DNA from: Marinovum algicola
GTDB lineage: Bacteria > Pseudomonadota > Alphaproteobacteria > Rhodobacterales > Rhodobacteraceae
Length of the DNA stretch: 64,000 nucleotides
Reading direction: 5' to 3'
Assembly: GCF_900109145.1 (NCBI RefSeq)
Contig: NZ_FNYY01000001.1
Location: 496,001 to 560,000 of the forward strand
Each line of letters opens with the position of its first letter. Positions within the stretch are counted from its first letter, which is position 1. A program made the position numbers and the translations under genes. This document shows, piece by piece, positions 1 through 8,370 of this stretch. A model generated the notes under the pieces. It was not told where the DNA came from. It saw only the letters and a list, made by a program, of their open reading frames with translations, and ran no database searches.

Positions 1-90
1 GTCCGGGCATTCCGAAATGCGCAAGCCCTCGAAATCGCGGACCTCGGCGGTGGTGCCGCCAAGCGCGGTCGTTGCGGTCAAGTCATGCAC
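1..90 (-). CDS. soxG: Sarcosine oxidase gamma subunit, 5' end only (cut by window edge)
   Basis: Only the first 30 codons are present. I start it at the GTG at 90-88, which overlaps the soxA stop codon in another frame. The translation begins VHDLTATTALGG and continues through TTAEVRDFEGL, which resembles SoxG N-termini. It is the last gene of soxB-soxD-soxA-soxG, the usual order for heterotetrameric sarcosine oxidase. SoxG is the small GcvT-like subunit of the complex. The call rests mostly on gene order because so little sequence is available. Confidence 0.7.
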   Translation of the reverse strand, partial: MHDLTATTALGGTTAEVRDFEGLRISECPD

Positions 91-3040
91 GGAGACGGTC
101 TCCCTCTGGATCGACGAAATGGGCCGAGACCACCTCGACCTCGATGTTCTGCCCAGTCAACGGGCTGACCAGACGCAGGCGCTCGCCCATGCGTTCTGAC
201 CCGGATTTCAGATAGCCGATGCCGATATGGCTGTTCAGGATCGGCGAATAGCAGGCCGATGTGACATAGCCCTGGTCATGCTTTGCATCGAGGGGGCCCT
301 CGCGGTTCATCAGGTGCCCGCCGGCGGTGACCTTCTCCTCGGGCAGCTTCGGCAGAAAGCCCACCAGCGCCAGCGCATCCGGCGTGTTCAGCCCCGCGCG
401 TTCCGACAGGGTCGAACCAATGGCGTCCTTCTTCTTCGACACCATCCGCCCCATGCGGAGGTTGAGCGCGGTGGTGGTGCCGTTCAACTCATTGCCCGCC
501 GCATGGCCCTTTTCGATCCGCATGACGCCCAAGGCTTCCGTGCCGTAAGGGGTCACGTCGAATTCCTCGCCTGCCGCCATCAGCCTGCGGATCAGCGCGT
601 CGCCATAACGCGTCGGCACCGCGATCTCATAGGCCAGTTCGCCGGAGAAGGAGATGCGAAACAGCCGCGCCCGCAGCCCGCCGCAGATCGTGACCGCCCC
701 GCAGGCCATGAAGGGAAAAGCCTCGTTCGAGATATCGAACCCGGGGTCGACGATCTTTTGCAGCAGTTTTCGGGCGTTGGGCCCGGCCACGGCATATTGC
801 GCCCAGGCCTCGGTGGTCGAGATCAGTTGCACGTCCATGTCCGGGAACAGGCACTGGCGGACGAATTCCAAGTGGCGATAGACCGGCACGGCATTGGCCG
901 TCGTGGTGGTCATCACGAAGTGATCCTCGGCCAGCCGCGCAGTGGTGCCGTCGTCCATGACGATGCCATCCTCGCGCAGCATCAGCCCATAGCGGGTCTT
1001 GCCGACCGCCAGCTTGGCAAAGCCATTGGCATAGACCTTGTTGAGGAAGGCCGCCGCGTCGGTGCCCTGCACGTCGATCTTGCCCAGCGTGGTCACATCA
1101 CAGACCCCGACCGAGCCGCGCACCGCCCGCACCTCGCGGTCGACGCTCTGGCGCCAGTGGGTCTCGCCGGGACGCGGAAACCACTGTGCGCGCAGCCAGT
1201 TGCCGGCTTCGACGAAAACGGCGCCCTGTTCGCGGGCCCAGATGTGGCTGGGCGTCTCACGCACCGGGTGGAAATGCGCCCCGCGCGCCCGGCCGCCCAG
1301 CGTGCCCATGGCGACGGGTGTGTAGGGCGGGCGAAAGATGGTGGTGCCGACGCCGGGGATCGATTTGCCGGCCAGCTCGGCCATGATCGCCAGCCCGCCC
1401 ATGTTCGAGGTCTTGCCCTGATCGGTGGCCATGCCTAGCGTGGTGTAGCGCTTGAGGTGCTCGACCGAACGGAAGTTCTCCTGATGCGCCAGTTTCACGT
1501 CCTTGACGGTGACGTCGTTCTGCTGATCCAGCCAGGCGCGGCCGCGGCCTTCGGTGACATGCCAGAAGGGCTGGATGTTGACCGGCGCATCTTCGGCGCG
1601 GGGCAGGCGGGCCTTGTCGGGTTTGATCCCGAGATCGCCGAGAATTGCGGCGGCCTGTTCGGCCCCCGAGCGGAGCGCGGCATGGGTGGAAAAGGCCCCA
1701 GCCGCCGCCCCGGCCACGCTTTGGCCCTGCGGCAGATCCGTGCCGGGAACGAAGGCAGAGATGGCGGGGTTCCAGGCCGGGCGGCCGCGCTGATGGCAGG
1801 TCAGATGCACGTTGGGGTTCCAGCCGCCCGAGACACCGAGCGCGCCGCATTCGATGATGCGTTCGGAGCCGTCGGCCTGACGCAGCTTGACAAAGCTGAG
1901 GCCGAGCCGGCCGGAGGTGTCGATCACCTGCGCGCCGGCCAGCAGCTCGCAATCGGCGATACGCGGGGCGTCGGGGCGAACGTCGATCACGGCGGCGACC
2001 CTCACGCCCTTGGCCATCAGATCGCGGGCGGTGCGGTGGCCGTCGTCGTTGTTGGTGAAGACCGCGACCTTTTGCGCCGGCGTCGCCGCCCAGCGATTGG
2101 CATAGGCGCGCATGGCCCCGGCCAACAGGATGCCGGGGCGGTCGTTGTTGGCAAAGGCGATCGGCCGCTCGATGGCCCCGGCGCAGAGCAGGGCGCGCCT
2201 GGTGTAGACGCGCCAGAGGATCTGGCGCGACTTGCCGGGCGCAGGCGTCGGCAGATGGTCCGAGACCCGCTCGACCGCGCCGTAGATGCCATGATCGAAA
2301 CCGCCGATCACCGTGGTGCGCGGCATGAGCCGGACGTTGTTCATGCCGTGCAGCTCGGCCACGGCGGCGGCGGCCCATTCGGCCCCGGCGGTGTCATCGA
2401 TGGCAAAGGTCTCGGCATTGAGCCGCCCGCCCATGGCAAAATCTTCGTCGGCCAGGATCACCCGCGCACCGGAGCGGCCTGCCGTCAGGGCCGCCGACAA
2501 CCCCGCCGGGCCCGCGCCCACGATCAGAAGATCGCAATGCAGGTAGCCTTTGTCGTAGGAATCCGGGTCTTCCTCCAGCGACAGGGAGCCCAGCCCGGCG
2601 GCCTTGCGGATGATCGGCTCGTAAAGCTTTTCCCAGAAGGCGGCGGGCCACATGAAGGTCTTGTAGTAGAACCCGGCGGTCAGGAAGTTCGAGAACCGGT
2701 CGTTGACTGCCATGGCGTCAAAGGTGAGCGAGGGCCAGCGGTTCTGGCTTCTGGCCTCGAGCCCGTCGAAGAGTTCGGCGGTGGTGGCGCGGGTGTTGGG
2801 CTCCTGCCGCGCGCCGGAGCGCAGTTCGACCAGCGCATTGGGCTCTTCGCTGCCCGAGGTCAGCACCCCGCGCGGGCGGTGATACTTGAACGACCGGCCC
2901 ATCAGCCGCACGCCGTTGGCCATCAGCGCCGAGGCCAGCGTGTCGCCGGGGTGGCCCGTGAAACGCTTGCCGTCGAACGTGAAGTCGAGGTTCTGGCTGC
3001 GGTCGATCTGGCCGCCCGGAAGTCGGTTTTTCTGGCTCAT
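83..3040 (-). CDS. soxA: Sarcosine oxidase alpha subunit (985 aa)
   Basis: Large subunit of heterotetrameric sarcosine oxidase, which oxidatively demethylates sarcosine to glycine and passes the one-carbon unit to tetrahydrofolate. The N-terminal 110 residues form the 2Fe-2S-fold-like segment (SFKYHRPRG around residues 50-58). A dinucleotide-binding motif GAGPAG lies at residues 175-180, followed by the pyridine nucleotide-disulfide type domain. The C-terminal 380 residues are a GcvT/aminomethyltransferase-like domain (KIDVQGTDAAAFLNKVYANG). The ATG at 3040 overlaps the soxD stop as ATGA, implying translational coupling. An upstream in-frame start inside soxD would be a frame artefact. Length fits the family, near 1000 aa. 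A related secondary-amine substrate (a dimethylglycine- or proline-type compound) is possible given the divergent SoxD. Confidence 0.93.
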   Translation of the reverse strand: MSQKNRLPGGQIDRSQNLDFTFDGKRFTGHPGDTLASALMANGVRLMGRSFKYHRPRGVLTSGSEEPNALVELRSGARQEPNTRATTAELFDGLEARSQNRWPSLTFDAMAVNDRFSNFLTAGFYYKTFMWPAAFWEKLYEPIIRKAAGLGSLSLEEDPDSYDKGYLHCDLLIVGAGPAGLSAALTAGRSGARVILADEDFAMGGRLNAETFAIDDTAGAEWAAAAVAELHGMNNVRLMPRTTVIGGFDHGIYGAVERVSDHLPTPAPGKSRQILWRVYTRRALLCAGAIERPIAFANNDRPGILLAGAMRAYANRWAATPAQKVAVFTNNDDGHRTARDLMAKGVRVAAVIDVRPDAPRIADCELLAGAQVIDTSGRLGLSFVKLRQADGSERIIECGALGVSGGWNPNVHLTCHQRGRPAWNPAISAFVPGTDLPQGQSVAGAAAGAFSTHAALRSGAEQAAAILGDLGIKPDKARLPRAEDAPVNIQPFWHVTEGRGRAWLDQQNDVTVKDVKLAHQENFRSVEHLKRYTTLGMATDQGKTSNMGGLAIMAELAGKSIPGVGTTIFRPPYTPVAMGTLGGRARGAHFHPVRETPSHIWAREQGAVFVEAGNWLRAQWFPRPGETHWRQSVDREVRAVRGSVGVCDVTTLGKIDVQGTDAAAFLNKVYANGFAKLAVGKTRYGLMLREDGIVMDDGTTARLAEDHFVMTTTTANAVPVYRHLEFVRQCLFPDMDVQLISTTEAWAQYAVAGPNARKLLQKIVDPGFDISNEAFPFMACGAVTICGGLRARLFRISFSGELAYEIAVPTRYGDALIRRLMAAGEEFDVTPYGTEALGVMRIEKGHAAGNELNGTTTALNLRMGRMVSKKKDAIGSTLSERAGLNTPDALALVGFLPKLPEEKVTAGGHLMNREGPLDAKHDQGYVTSACYSPILNSHIGIGYLKSGSERMGERLRLVSPLTGQNIEVEVVSAHFVDPEGDRLRA

Positions 3041-3324
3041 TTGCTGCGCCCCCGGCTGCGGGCCACGTCGCGGGCCAGTTCGACCGATGTGATCTGATGG
3101 GTCAGCGTATTGCGCGTCACCACCAGCCAGCTGCGGTCGCCCACCTCGTGGAACCACAGCTCGCGATGTTCGCCCGCCGGGTTGTCGCGCAGGTAGAGGT
3201 AGTCGTGGAATTGATCCACGGCATCCTCGGCCTGCCAGTCGGGGCGGTCGATTAGCGACGCATCGCCGAGATAGGTGAACTCCTGCGCGTCACGCGGGCC
3301 GAGGAGGGGATGGTCGATCATCAT
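3037..3324 (-). CDS. soxD: Sarcosine oxidase delta subunit, divergent (95 aa)
   Basis: Small subunit between soxB and soxA. Core features of SoxD are present: GPRD near the N-terminus, YLRDNPAGEHRELWFHE in the middle, then SWLVVTRNTLTHQI. Known SoxD subunits bind zinc with two Cys of a CPxC motif, a His and a further Cys. Here the CPxC position reads HPLL, the His (in FHEVG) remains, and the last Cys is Asp. The protein contains no cysteine at all. Length is normal and both gene junctions are intact, so this looks like a genuine zinc-less variant rather than a decayed gene. The stop overlaps the soxA start (ATGA). Confidence 0.88.
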   Translation of the reverse strand: MMIDHPLLGPRDAQEFTYLGDASLIDRPDWQAEDAVDQFHDYLYLRDNPAGEHRELWFHEVGDRSWLVVTRNTLTHQITSVELARDVARSRGRSK

Positions 3325-3391
3325 CTGTCAGATCCTTTGTGCGCATCTCGAACCGCAAAGCCGGTTCTCACGTTTTCCGGGAAACGCATGG

Positions 3392-4642
3392 TCAATGCAG
3401 GTTGGGTTGCGCGCCCACGCCCTTTTCGTCGATCATCCGCCCGCGGCGGAACCGGTCGAGGCGATAGGCGGTGGCGGTTTCATGCGGGGTGTCGGTGGCC
3501 AGCAGATGCGCATAGCACATGCCCGAGGCCGGCGTCGCCTTGAAGCCGCCGTAACACCAGCCGCCATTGAAATAGAGCCCGTCGATATGGGTGCGGTCGA
3601 TGATCGGCGAGCCGTCCATCGACATGTCCATGACGCCGCCCCACATCCGCAGGAGCCGCGCCCGGCCCAGCGCCGGGATCAGCGCCATGCCGCTTTCACA
3701 GACGTCCTCGACCGTGGGCAGATTGCCGCGCTGGGCATAGGAATTGTAGCCGTCGATATCGCCGCCAAAGACCAGCCCGCCCTTGTCGGACTGGCTGCAA
3801 TAGAAATGCCCCGCGCCAAAAGTGATCACCCCCGGCAGCACCGGTTTCAGCCCCTCGGAGACAAAGGCCTGCAAGACGTGGCTCTCGATCGGCAGGCGTA
3901 TGTCGGCCAGTGCCATGACACGGCTCGACGATCCGGCAACGCAGGAGGCCACTTTCCCGGCGCCGATATAGCCGCGCGAAGTCTCGACGCCCCTGATGGC
4001 GCCGGCCTCGATGCGCAAGCCGGTGACCTCGCAGTTCTGGAGGATGTCGACGCCATGGCTGTCGGCGCCGCGCGCGTAGCCCCAGGCAACCGCGTCGTGG
4101 CGCACGGTGCCGCCACGATGCTGGGCCAGCCCGCCCTTGATCGGGAAACGCGCATTCTCGAAATCGAGAAACGGATAGCGCGCGCGGATCTGATCGACGT
4201 CCAGAAGCTCGGCATCGGCGCCGTTCAGGATCATGGCGTTGCCCCGGCGGACAAAGGCGTCGCGCTGGCCGTCGCTGTGATAGAGATTGAGAATGCCGCG
4301 CTGGCTGACCATCGCGTTGTAGTTCAGCTCCTGCTCCAGCCCCTCCCAGAGCTTGAGCGAATATTCGTAAAACGGCTCATTGCCATCCAGAAGGTAGTTC
4401 GACCGGATGATCGTGGTGTTCCGCCCGACGTTGCCGCCGCCGATCCAGCCTTTCTCCAGCACCGCAATGCGTTTCTTGCCGAAATGTTTGGCCAGGTAAT
4501 AGGCGGTTGCCAGCCCGTGTCCGCCGCCGCCGATGATCACGTAGTCATAGCTTTTCTGCGGCTCGGGATCGCGCCACGCCGGGCCCCAGCCCCTGTGGCC
4601 GGTCAGGGCTTCCTTGATGACACGCAGACCAGAGTACTTCAT
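3392..4642 (-). CDS. soxB: Sarcosine oxidase beta subunit (416 aa)
   Basis: FAD/FMN amine-oxidising subunit that carries the active site. The translation opens MKYSGLRVIKEALTGHRGW, typical of SoxB. The Rossmann motif GGGGHG lies at residues 38-43. The segment GGTVRHDAVAWG contains His182, the residue that carries covalent FMN in characterised heterotetrameric enzymes. WGGVMDMSMDGSP near the C-terminus is also a family motif. I chose the ATG at 4642, behind GAGG with 5 nt spacing, over an in-frame ATG 27 nt upstream, because homologous N-termini begin there. It is the first sox gene, 120 bp downstream of the DeoR gene on the same strand, which may share its transcript. Confidence 0.95.
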   Translation of the reverse strand: MKYSGLRVIKEALTGHRGWGPAWRDPEPQKSYDYVIIGGGGHGLATAYYLAKHFGKKRIAVLEKGWIGGGNVGRNTTIIRSNYLLDGNEPFYEYSLKLWEGLEQELNYNAMVSQRGILNLYHSDGQRDAFVRRGNAMILNGADAELLDVDQIRARYPFLDFENARFPIKGGLAQHRGGTVRHDAVAWGYARGADSHGVDILQNCEVTGLRIEAGAIRGVETSRGYIGAGKVASCVAGSSSRVMALADIRLPIESHVLQAFVSEGLKPVLPGVITFGAGHFYCSQSDKGGLVFGGDIDGYNSYAQRGNLPTVEDVCESGMALIPALGRARLLRMWGGVMDMSMDGSPIIDRTHIDGLYFNGGWCYGGFKATPASGMCYAHLLATDTPHETATAYRLDRFRRGRMIDEKGVGAQPNLH

Positions 4643-4762
4643 CGCGACCTCGCTCATTTGCGACACCAAGATGCCTGCATCCGCCTGTGTTTGCGAGGTC
4701 GGGATCGGACGGGTCGCTGTTCAAACCCGACATCGGCGACAGTCGCCGCGCGGGGATACGGC

Positions 4763-5530
4763 TCAGACCCGAAGCAGGCGGCAAGACCGCTGCGCGCAGG
4801 CGCGCCGCACATCGGCAGGCAATTGCGCGCCGGTGACGATCACGTCGTAATCCCACAGATGCGCGTGCCGGCAGGCCAGGTCCAGCCCGGCCTTTTCGGT
4901 GTCGGCGACCAGAATCGTGGTGTTGGCACAGCCGGCAATCGCCTTGCGGGCCGAGATCTCGTCGGAATTGTAATCCATCACCGCGCCGTAGGGCGACAGG
5001 CCGCCGCAGCTGAACACCGCGTAATCCACCCGGAAATTGGCAAAGAACGCATGCGCGGCAATGCCGATCATGTCGAGATCGCGCATCCGCACCGACCCGC
5101 CCGCCAGTTCGACCACGGCGCCCGGGGCGTTTTGCAAGGCGCAGACCGCATGAATGCTGTTGGTTGCGACAAACAGGTTCTCGCGCGCGGCCAGCAGACG
5201 CGCGCATTGCTCGACCGTGGTGCCGGTGCCAAGCGCGACGCGCGCGCCGTCGGGGATCAGGTTCTTCACCGCCAGGGCGATGCGCCGCTTTTCCTGGCGC
5301 GCGACGCTCTCGCGCGGGAGATAGCCGATGTTCTCGCTTTGCTGGCGCAGGCGCGCCGCGCCATTGCGGCGCTGCACCAGGGCGGCGTCATCGAGATCAC
5401 GCAAATCCGCCCGGATGGTCTGAACCGACACCGCAAGACGGCCGGACAACTCGGCCGCCGACAGCTCGCCTTCCTCCGACAGGAGCGCGATAATGCGGTC
5501 ACGGCGCGCTGCCAGGTCCAATCGCTTCAT
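4763..5530 (-). CDS. DeoR-family transcriptional regulator (255 aa)
   Basis: N-terminal DeoR winged helix-turn-helix (LDLAARRDRIIALLSEEG, then LSGRLAVSVQTIRADLRDLD) is followed by the DeoRC sugar-phosphate sensor fold (LGTGTTVEQCARLL, VATNSIHAVCAL, FSCGGLSPYG). DeoR regulators generally repress sugar or polyol operons and respond to phosphorylated sugars. The gene is divergent from the ABC transporter/phosphatase operon beginning at 5699 and lies upstream of soxB on the same strand. The shared 168-bp intergenic region contains a perfect palindrome (5664-5677) and a matching half (5576-5583). I infer that its main target is the transporter operon. The reading frame stays open far upstream, but MKRLDLAARRDRI is the family N-terminus, so the start is the ATG at 5530. 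Confidence 0.92.
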   Translation of the reverse strand: MKRLDLAARRDRIIALLSEEGELSAAELSGRLAVSVQTIRADLRDLDDAALVQRRNGAARLRQQSENIGYLPRESVARQEKRRIALAVKNLIPDGARVALGTGTTVEQCARLLAARENLFVATNSIHAVCALQNAPGAVVELAGGSVRMRDLDMIGIAAHAFFANFRVDYAVFSCGGLSPYGAVMDYNSDEISARKAIAGCANTTILVADTEKAGLDLACRHAHLWDYDVIVTGAQLPADVRRACAQRSCRLLRV

Positions 5531-5575
5531 GACTTTCCTTCGAAAACAACCGCAGGTTACGGCAAGGTTAGGCGG

Positions 5576-5677
5576 GAACGAAATTCTGCGCAATATCATT
5601 AAAAAGTTTACGTTTCTGTCACAAAATCGTTGCCTCCGGCGGGAATAAGGCCCTCGTGAACCACTTTCGAACGAAAG
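5576..5677. promoter_or_regulatory. Candidate DeoR operator region
   Basis: Positions 5664-5677 read CTTTCGAACGAAAG, two 6-nt arms in perfect inversion around AA. The octamer GAACGAAA occurs there and again at 5576-5583. TTTCG/CGAAA repeats are common in DeoR-type operators. The palindrome lies 22 nt before the transporter start codon, where binding would block transcription or early elongation. Inference from sequence only. Confidence 0.45.
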
Positions 5678-5698
5678 CTGCATCTCCAGGAGAGCCCC

Positions 5699-6667
5699 AT
5701 GAAGATCTTCCTCACCACGACCGCCTTTGCCCTCATGGCCAGCACCGCCATGGCAGACACGATCACGCTTTATACCTCCCAGCCGAACGCCGATGCGCAA
5801 CAGACCGTCGATGCTTTCGAGGCGGCCAATCCGGGCACCGAAGTGGAATGGGTCCGTGACGGCACGACCAAGTTGATGGCCCGTCTGCGCGCCGAGATCG
5901 AAGCCGGCAACCCGCAGCCCGACGTTCTGCTGATCGCCGATACCGTGACGCTGGAAGGCATGGCGCAAGAGGGGCTGCTGACTGCCTATCAATCGCCCGA
6001 GGCCGCCAATTACGACGCCGCGCTCTATTCGGCCGAGGGATACTATCACTCGACCAAGCTGATCACCACCGGCATCGTCTACAACACCGGCGTCGAGACG
6101 GCGCCAGCCTCCTGGGCCGACCTGTCCGATGCCGCGCTCAAGGGCCAGATCGCGATGCCGTCGCCGCTCTATTCCGGTGCGGCGCTGATCCATCTTGCCA
6201 CCCTGACCGGCGACGAAAGCCTCGGCTGGGATTACTACGGTGCGCTGGCCGCCAACGATGCCCGCGCCCAGGGCGGCAACGGCGGCACCTTCAAGGCGGT
6301 GGCCGCAGGCGAAAAGCCCTATGGCATGGTCGTCGACTTCCTCGCCATCCGCAACAAGGCCGATGGCTCGCCGGTCGAGTTCGTCTTTCCCGAAGAGGGC
6401 GTGTCTTACGTGACAGAACCGGTGGCAATCATGTCCTCGGCCAAGAACGTCGAAGGCGCCCAAAAATTCGTCGATTTCCTGCTCGGTGAAGACGGCCAGG
6501 AGCTGGTGCTCGACATGGGCTATATCCCGGCCCGCGACGGCATGGGCGTGCCCGCGGGCTTTCCGGCGCGGGAAGACATCGCGCTGATGGCCTTCGACCC
6601 GGCGGTCGCGCTGGAGAACGCCGAAGCCAACAAGGCGAAATTCGCAGAGCTGTTCGGCGCCGAATAA
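5699..6667 (+). CDS. ABC transporter periplasmic binding protein, FbpA/AfuA type (322 aa)
   Basis: Signal peptide at residues 1-19 with probable cleavage after AMA, then a class of bacterial solute-binding fold usually annotated as Fe(III) binding (ITLYTSQPNADAQQTVDAFE; VEWVRDGTTKLMARLRAE; QPDVLLIADTVTLEGMAQEG). The paired C-terminal tyrosines of true ferric-binding proteins are not evident. Members with this kind of neighbourhood include AfuA (hexose-6-phosphates) and PhnS-like proteins (aminoethylphosphonate). Following genes encode the permease, the ATPase and three phosphoester-type hydrolases, so an organophosphate ligand is more likely than iron. Preceded by CAGGAGAG with good spacing. 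Its TAA overlaps the ATG of the permease gene (TAATG). Confidence 0.85.
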   Translation: MKIFLTTTAFALMASTAMADTITLYTSQPNADAQQTVDAFEAANPGTEVEWVRDGTTKLMARLRAEIEAGNPQPDVLLIADTVTLEGMAQEGLLTAYQSPEAANYDAALYSAEGYYHSTKLITTGIVYNTGVETAPASWADLSDAALKGQIAMPSPLYSGAALIHLATLTGDESLGWDYYGALAANDARAQGGNGGTFKAVAAGEKPYGMVVDFLAIRNKADGSPVEFVFPEEGVSYVTEPVAIMSSAKNVEGAQKFVDFLLGEDGQELVLDMGYIPARDGMGVPAGFPAREDIALMAFDPAVALENAEANKAKFAELFGAE

Positions 6668-8370
6668 TGGGTCTGGCGACGAAATCGGGAGGCAGCCGGT
6701 CGGAAGGCCGGCTGCTCTCTGCCATTCTGGTGGTGGCGATCTGCCTTACGCTGGCGCCGGTCCTGCGGCTGTTTGTCGAAGGGGTGACCGATCAGGGGAC
6801 ACCCGGTCTGGCGCTGATGGGCGGGGTCCTGTCGCAGCCCGCGACGCTCAGCGCGCTGAAACATTCGCTGATCACCGCGGGCTTTGGCACCCTGGTGTCG
6901 CTGGTGCTGGGCGCGGGATTTGCCTTTCTGGTGGCGCTGACCGATCTGCGGGCCAAGGCGGCGCTGGTCTTCTGCCTGATGATCCCGATGATGATCCCGC
7001 CGCAGATCACCGCGCTGTCCTGGACCCAGATCATGGGGCCGTCGTCGGTGCTGCTCAAGACGCTGGGCCTGGCGCCGCCGCTGGGCGCGCCGCAGCCGCT
7101 GTATTCCGCCGAGGGCATCATCCTGCTGCTGGGCATTCAGCACATGTCGATCATCTTCCTGACTCTGCGTGCCGGGCTGCGGGCGATCCCGCAGGAGGTG
7201 GTCGAAGCGGCGCGGATCAGCGGCGCGCGGGGGTTGCGCACCTGGTGGCAGGTGGTGATGCCGCTGACCCTGCCGAGCCTGGCCGCCGGCACCGCGATCA
7301 CCTTTGTCACCGCGCTGGGCAATTTCGGCATTCCGGCCATGCTGGGCATTCCGGCGGGCTATGCGACGCTGCCGACGCTGGTCTATCAGAAGCTCGCCGG
7401 CATGGGCACGAGCGTGCTGGCCGAGGTTTCGGTGCTGGCCATGCTGATCGGGACGGTGGCGGTGGCAGGCATTCTGGTACAGCGGTTTTTCCAGTCGCGG
7501 CAAAAGGTCCATCTGGTCGGCGCGACCTCGCGGCCGCTCGCCATTCCGCTGGGCGCGGCGCGGCTGCCGGTTGAGATCCTGCTCTGGGCGGTGGTCTGCG
7601 CGATCCTGGTGCTGCCGATGTTCGGCCTGCTGGCGACCTCGCTGGTGCCGGCCTACGGCGTGCCGTTGCGCCTCGATACGGTGACCCTGGCGTCGTGGTC
7701 CGAGGTGCTGTTGCGTCAGCCGGTGACGGCCCGGGCCTTTGCGAATTCCTTTGGCCTCGCCCTCGGGGCGGCCCTGGTGCTGATGGCGCTCTGCCTGCCG
7801 CTGGCCTGGCTGATGGAGCGCAATCCGACCCGGTTGTCGCGGCTCTTCGACAGCCTGCTCGACCTGCCTTATGCGCTGCCCGGCGTGGTGCTGTCGATCG
7901 CGATGATCCTGCTGTTGATCAAGCTGCCATTTACCGAGGCCACGCTCTACGGCACGATCTGGATCATTTTCCTGGCCTATCTGGCGCGGTTCTTCGCCGT
8001 CATGTTCCGCCCGGTGCAGGCCAGCCTCAAACAGCTCGACCCGGCGATGGGCGAAGCGGCGCAATCGGTCGGCGCCTCGCTGTTCCAGCGGTTGCGCGAC
8101 GTGATCCTGCCGCTTTCCGCTCCCGCCGCCGCCGCCGGCGCGATCCTGGTGTTCCTCACCGCGTTCAATGAGCTGACCGTCTCGGCGTTGTTGTGGTCGT
8201 CGGGCACCGAGACCCTGGGCGTGGTGATCTTCAATCTCGATGACAGCGGCGAAACCGCGATGGCCAGTGCCCTGGCGATGACCATCGTGTTTGTGGTCAT
8301 GGCGCTGATGGCCCTGATCGAGCTGTTCTCGCGCCGTTTTCCGAAAGGAGTTGTTCCATGGCAGACATAA
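6667..8370 (+). CDS. ABC transporter permease, fused two-domain FbpB/ThiP type (567 aa)
   Basis: One polypeptide carries two copies of the inner-membrane permease module. Multiple hydrophobic segments are visible. An EAA-type loop occurs in each half (EVVEAARISGARGLRTWWQVVMP and MGEAAQSVGASLFQRLRDVILP), the site that contacts the ATPase. The start overlaps the stop of the binding-protein gene, and the end overlaps the ATPase gene by 13 nt, so all three are translationally coupled. The substrate is not readable from this gene; see the binding protein and the hydrolases downstream. Confidence 0.92.
   Translation: MGLATKSGGSRSEGRLLSAILVVAICLTLAPVLRLFVEGVTDQGTPGLALMGGVLSQPATLSALKHSLITAGFGTLVSLVLGAGFAFLVALTDLRAKAALVFCLMIPMMIPPQITALSWTQIMGPSSVLLKTLGLAPPLGAPQPLYSAEGIILLLGIQHMSIIFLTLRAGLRAIPQEVVEAARISGARGLRTWWQVVMPLTLPSLAAGTAITFVTALGNFGIPAMLGIPAGYATLPTLVYQKLAGMGTSVLAEVSVLAMLIGTVAVAGILVQRFFQSRQKVHLVGATSRPLAIPLGAARLPVEILLWAVVCAILVLPMFGLLATSLVPAYGVPLRLDTVTLASWSEVLLRQPVTARAFANSFGLALGAALVLMALCLPLAWLMERNPTRLSRLFDSLLDLPYALPGVVLSIAMILLLIKLPFTEATLYGTIWIIFLAYLARFFAVMFRPVQASLKQLDPAMGEAAQSVGASLFQRLRDVILPLSAPAAAAGAILVFLTAFNELTVSALLWSSGTETLGVVIFNLDDSGETAMASALAMTIVFVVMALMALIELFSRRFPKGVVPWQT

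Noticed and set aside
4763-6463. DeoR gene extended to a 566-codon protein.
   Set aside because: The extension runs antisense through the ABC binding-protein gene. The DeoR domain begins at the ATG at 5530, preceded by the AT-rich promoter region.
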